A stretch of 6,350 nt of DNA from Candidatus Woesearchaeota archaeon (GTDB lineage Archaea > Nanobdellota > Nanobdellia > Woesearchaeales > B29-G15), in assembly GCA_003650585.1 (NCBI GenBank), contig QMQS01000055.1, positions 1 through 6,350 of the forward strand, read 5' to 3'. The translations under genes and the position numbers were made by a program. Of the stretch, positions 1 to 4,406 are shown piece by piece (the stretch's first letter is position 1; each line of letters opens with the position of its first letter). Below the pieces are notes generated by a model. It worked only from the letters and a program-made list of their open reading frames with translations. It had not been told where the DNA came from and made no database searches.

Positions 1-1282
1 CATCTATATTTGGCCTTAATTTGGAAAGCAAATCCTCTGCGTTAGTGTAATTCAGGGGCTGGGGTACTGAGAGCACAGAAATCTCTATTTCTATATCGCC
101 AAGCTCCTCTTGCGTAACTGGCTCGAACCTTCTATCATACAGGGCAGCATTAATGGTATTGTCCCTAACACACTTCCAGAGTTCCTCTTGGGGAAGGATA
201 TGCCCTATGCAACCCCTCAGCATGCCGTGCTTGTTTAATGTGACGAAGCAACCCTGCTTTTGTTTGAGGGCTGGGCTGAGCTTTGACTCATCAACACTCA
301 CCCTAACTGATTTATTGTAAATACTTTCAAGGGTGTCCCTTGAAAACTTCAACAAAAATTGCTGCTCATCTTGAGTGAGCCCCTCTTTTACAAATGCTAT
401 TGATGCATAGCCAACAACACCCCTTGCTTTGTCTCCGTAAGTGTCGCCAGAGTTCTTATAGCTGATTAAAACCGGTTTCCAACCCAAATCATTTGCAATC
501 TGCATTATTGTGAGCACACCAATCTTGTTGCATGCGTCCCCCTCTTTCCAAAACTTGGTTATATTAAGCTCAAGTATCGCCTCAATAGAATTATTGTCTA
601 TCATGTTGGCTGTGTCATAGGGCTTGTAGTGGCTCAGGTCTGTGCTCACCACCACAAGGGTTCTCTCATCAATAAGCCCCTCCACCAAAGAGGCCAACCA
701 CTTTGGATCTGTTCTGCTTGTGAGGATGGGCACCAACTCAAATTCGCCTAAAACCCGCTGCAAGAAGGGGAGTTGTATCTCAATCGAGTGCTCATTCTTG
801 TGTGCTTGGGGATAGTAAGCAACCCCATCCTCAGACAGCAACTTCCATACATCTCTTGAAACCTTCACCAAGCCAAGCGGAGTTTGGTAATGGGTGCCAT
901 TGAAAATAGAGATGCCAGTGAAGGGGTAATGATGGGATAAGCCAATCACAACCACTTTGCTGAACCCAGGTGGCACAACAGAATAGCCCTGGCCAGCCAC
1001 GATACCAGAGAAGCGGTAACCGGCATGTGGGACTATTAAAGCCTTGAGATGGGTGAGTTTGTGCCTAGAGGAGTTGAGAAACCCAGCAACAGTGTTTTCC
1101 AATGCCTGCTGTGTGCCTGGGTACCAAGTGCCCGCAACTGCAGGTGGTCTTATTACAACTCTCTTTGGTGTTTGCTCATGCCCAAACCAGCCAAGCTTCC
1201 AACCAACAAGAAGCAAGACAAGCAAGCATACAACTCCACCAATTGCAATCCATTGCTTGAGTTGCTTATTGTTCTTTAGCAT
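1..1282 (-). CDS. Membrane-anchored Memo-AMMECR1 fusion (AmmeMemoRadiSam proteins B and A), 3' truncated by window edge
   Basis: 427 whole codons are visible from ATG 1282; the frame is open to the left edge, so the C-terminus is missing. Residues 1-10 are lysine-rich, and about 12-28 form one hydrophobic segment read as a signal anchor. Residues 46-300 are a Memo domain: PAVAGTWYP (47-55), PHAGYRFSG (85-93), GLSHH (114-118), EHSIEIQLPF (164-173), STDLSHY (213-219), ACNKIGV (250-256) and VVGYASIAF (289-297). H86, H117 and C251 align with the His/His/Cys metal site reported for human MEMO1, and D215/H218 are also kept. Residues 305-427 are the first two-thirds of an AMMECR1 domain, with GCFVTL (344-349), LRGCIG (355-360), DRRFEPV (383-389) and IEIEISVL (397-404); the last 60-90 residues of that domain are off-window. 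The biochemical function of Memo/AMMECR1 is unsettled. The gene overlaps the upstream Fe-S gene by 17 bases, so the two are co-transcribed. Confidence 0.93.
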   Translation of the reverse strand, partial: MLKNNKQLKQWIAIGGVVCLLVLLLVGWKLGWFGHEQTPKRVVIRPPAVAGTWYPGTQQALENTVAGFLNSSRHKLTHLKALIVPHAGYRFSGIVAGQGYSVVPPGFSKVVVIGLSHHYPFTGISIFNGTHYQTPLGLVKVSRDVWKLLSEDGVAYYPQAHKNEHSIEIQLPFLQRVLGEFELVPILTSRTDPKWLASLVEGLIDERTLVVVSTDLSHYKPYDTANMIDNNSIEAILELNITKFWKEGDACNKIGVLTIMQIANDLGWKPVLISYKNSGDTYGDKARGVVGYASIAFVKEGLTQDEQQFLLKFSRDTLESIYNKSVRVSVDESKLSPALKQKQGCFVTLNKHGMLRGCIGHILPQEELWKCVRDNTINAALYDRRFEPVTQEELGDIEIEISVLSVPQPLNYTNAEDLLSKLRPNID

Positions 1283-2006
1283 TTTTCCTAAATAATGCTT
1301 TCAACGTTAAAAATATTCGTGCGAAACCGCCAATGGGGCAAATATTATCGCACCACACTCTTGCAACTAAAAATGAGAGTAGGATTATAGCAAGCGCAAC
1401 CCCCACAACAGTGAATGAAAAAGAATAGCGCCCTTTGAATAAGGCATCAAACAGTTGTGGATGGGATACTGGATTGACAACAAAATACAGCAAACCAGCG
1501 AGGATGAGGAACAAAGAGCTTAGTATGATTGAGTTCCTTCTCAGCATCCTTGGGTTGCAAGAAACCTGGGCTGTTTGTACCTTGCCAATGGGGCACACAT
1601 TATAGCAAAAGAACCTGTTCTTTAGGTTCATCACAACTGCCATTGGCACCACATAAGCCCTAAGAACACCAAACACGCATTTCCGTGGGCACAAATGACA
1701 AAACAAGTATGGCACCCTAAAATAGCATCTAAAGATAGGTAAAATGGCGGCAGGTAACAAAACAACAAAGTAAACAAACTTTGACACAGGGTTCTTGATA
1801 AAGCGTAACAGTGTTTTAGTGAAGAACGAAGCCACAACTGCTGCCAAAGCCAACCCAACCAGGAGATACACCAATGAAGTGTAGTAAGGGTTGAGTGTGA
1901 GCACTCTAGTCAAATGTGGGGAGCCACTCCTAACAAGGTGGAACCCAAGCAGAGTAAACCCTAAAACAAACACACCTAGTGTAAGCAAAATTTGTTTGTT
2001 TCTCAT
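1266..2006 (-). CDS. NapH-like polytopic membrane iron-sulfur (4Fe-4S, Fer4_5-type) protein
   Basis: 246 residues, probably an integral membrane electron carrier. ATG 2006 is preferred to GTG 2015 because it forms an ATGA overlap with the radical SAM stop codon and sits 8 bases after a GGGGTG SD, which would itself overlap the GTG. Hydrophobic segments lie at about 6-25, 43-62, 77-97, 111-127, 159-178 and 197-217. Cysteines form three groups: C93 with CHLCPRKC (103-110); CYNVCPIG (134-141) with C150; and CDNICPIGG (219-227). The repeated CxxxCPIG is the signature of the NapH/NosR/YccM-like Fer4_5 family. Unlike NapH, it has no classical C-terminal 2[4Fe-4S] ferredoxin domain. By the positive-inside rule, the second and third groups face the cytoplasm and the first faces outward. 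It lies between a radical SAM gene and its Memo-AMMECR1 partner, so inference makes it their electron donor; the substrate or quinone partner is unknown. Confidence 0.85.
   Translation of the reverse strand: MRNKQILLTLGVFVLGFTLLGFHLVRSGSPHLTRVLTLNPYYTSLVYLLVGLALAAVVASFFTKTLLRFIKNPVSKFVYFVVLLPAAILPIFRCYFRVPYLFCHLCPRKCVFGVLRAYVVPMAVVMNLKNRFFCYNVCPIGKVQTAQVSCNPRMLRRNSIILSSLFLILAGLLYFVVNPVSHPQLFDALFKGRYSFSFTVVGVALAIILLSFLVARVWCDNICPIGGFARIFLTLKALFRKNAKEQ
1283..1292 (-). promoter_or_regulatory. Weak Shine-Dalgarno for the Memo-AMMECR1 gene
   Basis: TTTAGGAAAA lies directly before ATG 1282, with AGG five bases upstream of the start. It is short and closely spaced. A ribosome finishing the upstream gene at 1266 passes through this start, so translational coupling may contribute more than the SD itself. 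No TATA-like box is needed here because the gene is internal to the operon. Confidence 0.45.
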
Positions 2007-3199
2007 AAACTCCACACCCCTGCAATTCTTTCACCACAGTATTTGCACCTGCCATTGGTTAGGTTTATCTCCAACACAGAGAACCCGTTTCTCCTCACCA
2101 CGACCTTCTTGCATTTGGGGCAGTATGTCTGCTGTCCCTCAAGCTCTGCCACATTCCCTATGTAAACATACTTTAAGCCAGCCTCTAGAGCAATCTCTCT
2201 CGCCTTTTTGAGTGTGGAGTATGGTGTGGCTGGGAGATGCTTCAGCTTGTAATGGGGCGAAAAGCGAGAGAAATGTAGAGGCACATCTGTTCCCAGCTCA
2301 TCCCTTATCCATTTACACATCTCCCTTATCATGTCAAGGTCATCTGTGTATGTTGGCACAATGAGGTTTGTTATCTCTAGCCACACACCCTTCTTGGGTA
2401 AGAGCTTTAATGTATCCAAGACTGGCTGTAAGTGTCCGCTATTGAGTTTGTTATAAATCTCCTCCTTAAAACTCTTTAAGTCCACATTTGCAGCATCAAG
2501 ATACTGGCAGAAGTCACTCAATGCCCCCTCAGACATATAGCCGTTTGTTATCCACAAATTCTTGATTCCCTTTTCATGGGCAAGTTTGGCTGTGTCGTAC
2601 ATATATTCGTAGAAAGCAGTTGGCTCTGAATAGGTGTAAGCAATTGAGTTACATTTCTTGGCAATAGCATACTCAACAACCTCTTTAGGCATCAGTTTGA
2701 TGTTGTTGGTCTTCTCTGGAGGGAACTGTGAAATCTCCCAGTTTTGGCAATTGAGGCAGCGAAAGTTGCATCCAGCAGTTGCAATAGAGAAAGCACCTGA
2801 ACCAGGTAGGAAATGGTACAATGGCTTCTTTTCAATCGGGTCAATGTGAACAGCACAGGGGTTTCCATAAACAAATGTATAAAGCTTACCTGAGATGTTT
2901 TCCTTTACCCTGCAGATACTCCTTTGTTTTTCGGTCAGTCGGCAGTGATTGGGGCAAACCTGACACTCCACCAATCCACCTGCAAGTTGTGAGTAATGGT
3001 ATGCCTCTTTCACATTCCAGCTTAAGGCTGAGCTAGGGGTTGTGAGGTTTGTATTATTGAGAGCAAGGGGTGATGTGAAAACCCTTCTCAAGAAATAAGC
3101 ACCCACACCAAAACCAATCACACCAGTAAGTGCATACTTTAGAAACTCACGTCTCGTTATCTTTTTATCTAAGAATGTGCCCCTCTTTTTCTTACCCAT
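2003..3199 (-). CDS. AmmeMemoRadiSam system radical SAM enzyme with twin-arginine (Tat) signal
   Basis: 398 residues from ATG 3199. An upstream TTG at 3223 is in frame, but it would put the start within two bases of the TATA-like box, so it was rejected. Residues 15-21, TRREFLK, are a canonical Tat motif, followed by a short glycine-rich hydrophobic stretch (22-37) with no clear cleavage site and a Ser/Thr/Asn-rich linker (42-60). The enzyme domain begins with CQVCPNHC (79-86) and C96, the family's N-terminal cysteine cluster. CNFRCLNC (144-151) supplies CxxxCxxC for the radical-SAM 4Fe-4S cluster. Family motifs follow: YTYSEPTAFYEY (188-199), TNGYMSEGAL (218-227), NVDLKSF (238-244), NLIVPTYTDD (278-287), FSRFSPHYKL (310-319) and LKYVYIGN (342-349). 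A C-terminal CPKC (360-363) and CKYC (385-388) form a zinc-ribbon-like pair, ending in GVWSL as usual for the family. The reaction is unknown. An exported radical SAM enzyme is unexpected, because the cluster needs a reductant. The gene is first in the operon with the membrane Fe-S protein and Memo-AMMECR1. Confidence 0.94.
   Translation of the reverse strand: MGKKKRGTFLDKKITRREFLKYALTGVIGFGVGAYFLRRVFTSPLALNNTNLTTPSSALSWNVKEAYHYSQLAGGLVECQVCPNHCRLTEKQRSICRVKENISGKLYTFVYGNPCAVHIDPIEKKPLYHFLPGSGAFSIATAGCNFRCLNCQNWEISQFPPEKTNNIKLMPKEVVEYAIAKKCNSIAYTYSEPTAFYEYMYDTAKLAHEKGIKNLWITNGYMSEGALSDFCQYLDAANVDLKSFKEEIYNKLNSGHLQPVLDTLKLLPKKGVWLEITNLIVPTYTDDLDMIREMCKWIRDELGTDVPLHFSRFSPHYKLKHLPATPYSTLKKAREIALEAGLKYVYIGNVAELEGQQTYCPKCKKVVVRRNGFSVLEINLTNGRCKYCGERIAGVWSL
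2015..2020 (-). promoter_or_regulatory. Shine-Dalgarno GGGGTG deciding the start of the Fe-S membrane protein
   Basis: GGGGTG ends 8 bases before ATG 2006. It resembles the GGTG-type SD of archaea and lies inside the end of the radical SAM gene. It overlaps the alternative GTG at 2015, which argues against that start. Confidence 0.55.
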
Positions 3200-3224
3200 C
3201 CCAAACGCTCGTAATAGAATCAAA

Positions 3225-3237
3225 TATTAATAATTTG
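3225..3237 (-). promoter_or_regulatory. Archaeal-type BRE/TATA promoter of the radical SAM operon
   Basis: CAAAT (3237-3233) is followed by TATTAATA (3232-3225), centred about 29.5 bases before ATG 3199, in the 44-base gap after the unknown gene. No SD precedes the ATG. Transcription starting about 26 bases from the box would give a nearly leaderless mRNA. The same arrangement occurs at 3896-3907 and 4395-4406. Confidence 0.6.
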
Positions 3238-3243
3238 TGCTAT

Positions 3244-3873
3244 TCAGACAATCCTATACCTTCTCCCTTGGGCAAAACCCTCTGCCAATTGAAATTCTAA
3301 TTTGTGAACACCAATTATTGGCACAATGTAGGGCTCAATCCTACCATCCTTTGTTGTACCAAGTGGATGCTGAGCATCAACCAACATTGCAAGTGTGCCC
3401 TGAACAACAACATTGTAAGCATAGTAATGAAAATCGTCCTCATCCTGAGCTTTGAACAACCCATTGATAAGAAACGCCTGAAACTTAGACTGGGATGCGA
3501 GGTGAATAGCTATTGCCTTTTCCAATGAACCACCAACCCTCCTGTCCCATGCTTTAGAGTAAGGCACAACCAAGTCACGACCCTCTCTCTTACCCTTCCC
3601 CTTAAACAACCTAAGTAATTTCCTTCTGTCATAAACAAGAGTTTTATAAATCTCTGTATAGGGAATCTCCTCGTGTGGGAGCAAGCCCAACCCCTCTGTT
3701 AACTCGAGGTTATCAATTGAATAGAATAGGAGTAATCCCTTCTTTTCCAAACCCTCAAGCTCAAACCTCTGAACCTTGTCACCCACTCTCAATTCTGTGA
3801 GTACCAAATCTGGACAGGTGGTAGCAAGGCTTTGAAGCGCTTCACTGATTCTCTGTTTCTGGAGTGTTACCAC
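3244..3873 (-). CDS. Hypothetical soluble protein, 209 aa, family not recognised
   Basis: I do not recognise this protein. It starts at GTG 3873, 23 bases after a TATA-like box and with no SD, and ends in TGA. It has no signal peptide and no membrane segment. Visible features are a basic stretch (KGKGKREGR, 91-99), an acidic patch followed by aromatics (QDEDDFHYYAY, 143-153), and an Asp/His/Gly-rich segment around DAQHPLGTTKDG (166-177). The C-terminal part looks like alternating strands (EPYIVPIIGVHKLEFQL, 180-196). There are no paired cysteines (only C20) and no obvious nucleotide-binding loop. The compact fold, full length and dedicated promoter indicate a real gene. Nothing links it functionally to its neighbours except position: 38 bases after the lipoprotein gene and about 45 before the radical SAM gene. 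It is predicted to be cytoplasmic, unlike all its neighbours. Confidence 0.8.
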   Translation of the reverse strand: MVTLQKQRISEALQSLATTCPDLVLTELRVGDKVQRFELEGLEKKGLLLFYSIDNLELTEGLGLLPHEEIPYTEIYKTLVYDRRKLLRLFKGKGKREGRDLVVPYSKAWDRRVGGSLEKAIAIHLASQSKFQAFLINGLFKAQDEDDFHYYAYNVVVQGTLAMLVDAQHPLGTTKDGRIEPYIVPIIGVHKLEFQLAEGFAQGRRYRIV

Positions 3874-3895
3874 ACAATAAAAGGAGAGGAAATTG

Positions 3896-3907
3896 TATTT
3901 AAGTTTG
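3896..3907 (-). promoter_or_regulatory. Archaeal-type BRE/TATA promoter of the 209-aa gene
   Basis: CAAAC (3907-3903) is joined to TTAAATA (3902-3896), centred exactly 26 bases before the GTG start at 3873, the spacing expected for a leaderless transcript. The region between box and start is pyrimidine-rich (TTTCCTCTCCTTTT) and contains no SD. This T-rich tract could also end transcription of the lipoprotein gene just upstream. Confidence 0.65.
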
Positions 3908-3911
3908 ACGG

Positions 3912-4370
3912 TTACTTAAACGGATTTTGCTTTAGCTCTTGAATCACCAATTCCCTAATTGCTTGGTAATCACTGTTATAAAACCTCCAAATCTCCCTCG
4001 GGGCTTCTTCTGTGACACCCTTAACAACAGGATAGGGGCTTGCATGCTCAAAGTAACCAGGGACTCTAAGCCGAGTTACCAAGTTGCCATGCTCCCAAAC
4101 CTCAACCAAGTCACCCAATTCGTCACCAAGCCGCCCACTTCCATGGTCATAGAAAACAAGTTTTGAATCAGTAGGGAGGTGATAGAGCACCACCTGAACC
4201 TTATAATCCGGACGGTGCAAAAATCTCGGAGATATTATGTTAACTTGGAGAATTCTACCATTGTAAAACCCTGTGTATATAGGTGTCTTTTTATCGCAGC
4301 CAACACCCCATAGGATAGCAGCACCTAAACCCACCACACCAAGCAATCTACCCAAACTACGGAGTTGCAT
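3912..4370 (-). CDS. Predicted small lipoprotein of unknown function
   Basis: 152 residues from ATG 4370. A longer frame back to 4463 exists, but it would overlap the preceding gene and give a charged, non-signal N-terminus, so the start beginning MQLRSLG was chosen. This start also lies 25-31 bases after a TATA-like box. R4 and R8 precede a hydrophobic stretch (9-23) ending GVGC, with C25 as the likely lipidated cysteine; G-V-G-C is an acceptable but not perfect lipobox. The mature part (about 127 residues) looks beta-rich at first (YTGFYNGRILQVNII, 32-46; KVQVVLYHL, 57-65; GDLVEVWEHGN, 86-96) with an amphipathic helix near the C-terminus (SDYQAIRELVIQEL, 133-146). It has no second cysteine and no motif I recognise. 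It would sit on the outer face of the membrane, like several neighbours' predicted domains. Confidence 0.78.
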   Translation of the reverse strand: MQLRSLGRLLGVVGLGAAILWGVGCDKKTPIYTGFYNGRILQVNIISPRFLHRPDYKVQVVLYHLPTDSKLVFYDHGSGRLGDELGDLVEVWEHGNLVTRLRVPGYFEHASPYPVVKGVTEEAPREIWRFYNSDYQAIRELVIQELKQNPFK

Positions 4371-4394
4371 GTTTAAAAAAGAATCCAAAGGGTG

Positions 4395-4406
4395 TTTTAA
4401 ATCTTG
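4395..4406 (-). promoter_or_regulatory. Archaeal-type BRE/TATA promoter of the lipoprotein gene
   Basis: CAAGA (4406-4402) precedes TTTAAAA (4401-4395), centred 28 bases before ATG 4370. It overlaps the last codon and stop of the SpeE-like gene. No SD is present between box and start (CACCCTTTGGATTCTTTTTT), consistent with a leaderless or nearly leaderless mRNA. Confidence 0.58.

Noticed and set aside
1216..1249. Lipobox reading of the cysteine in the Memo-AMMECR1 N-terminus (GVVC, C19)
   Set aside because: Val at -1 is not accepted by lipobox consensus, and the cysteine lies inside the hydrophobic segment rather than at its end, so a plain membrane anchor fits better.
1044..1295. Plus-strand frames at the left side (about 80 codons) as genes
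   Set aside because: They lie entirely opposite the well-supported Memo domain, have no promoter or SD, and their translations are low in protein-like character.
3200..3223. TTG at 3223 as an upstream in-frame start of the radical SAM gene
   Set aside because: It would add eight residues and place the start within two bases of the TATA-like box; ATG 3199 is correctly spaced from the box and puts the basic region directly before the Tat motif.
3881..3890. Strong plus-strand SD-like sequence AAGGAGAGGA
   Set aside because: No credible plus-strand gene follows; plus-strand frames here are shadows of the minus-strand genes. On the coding strand it is only a pyrimidine tract between promoter and start.
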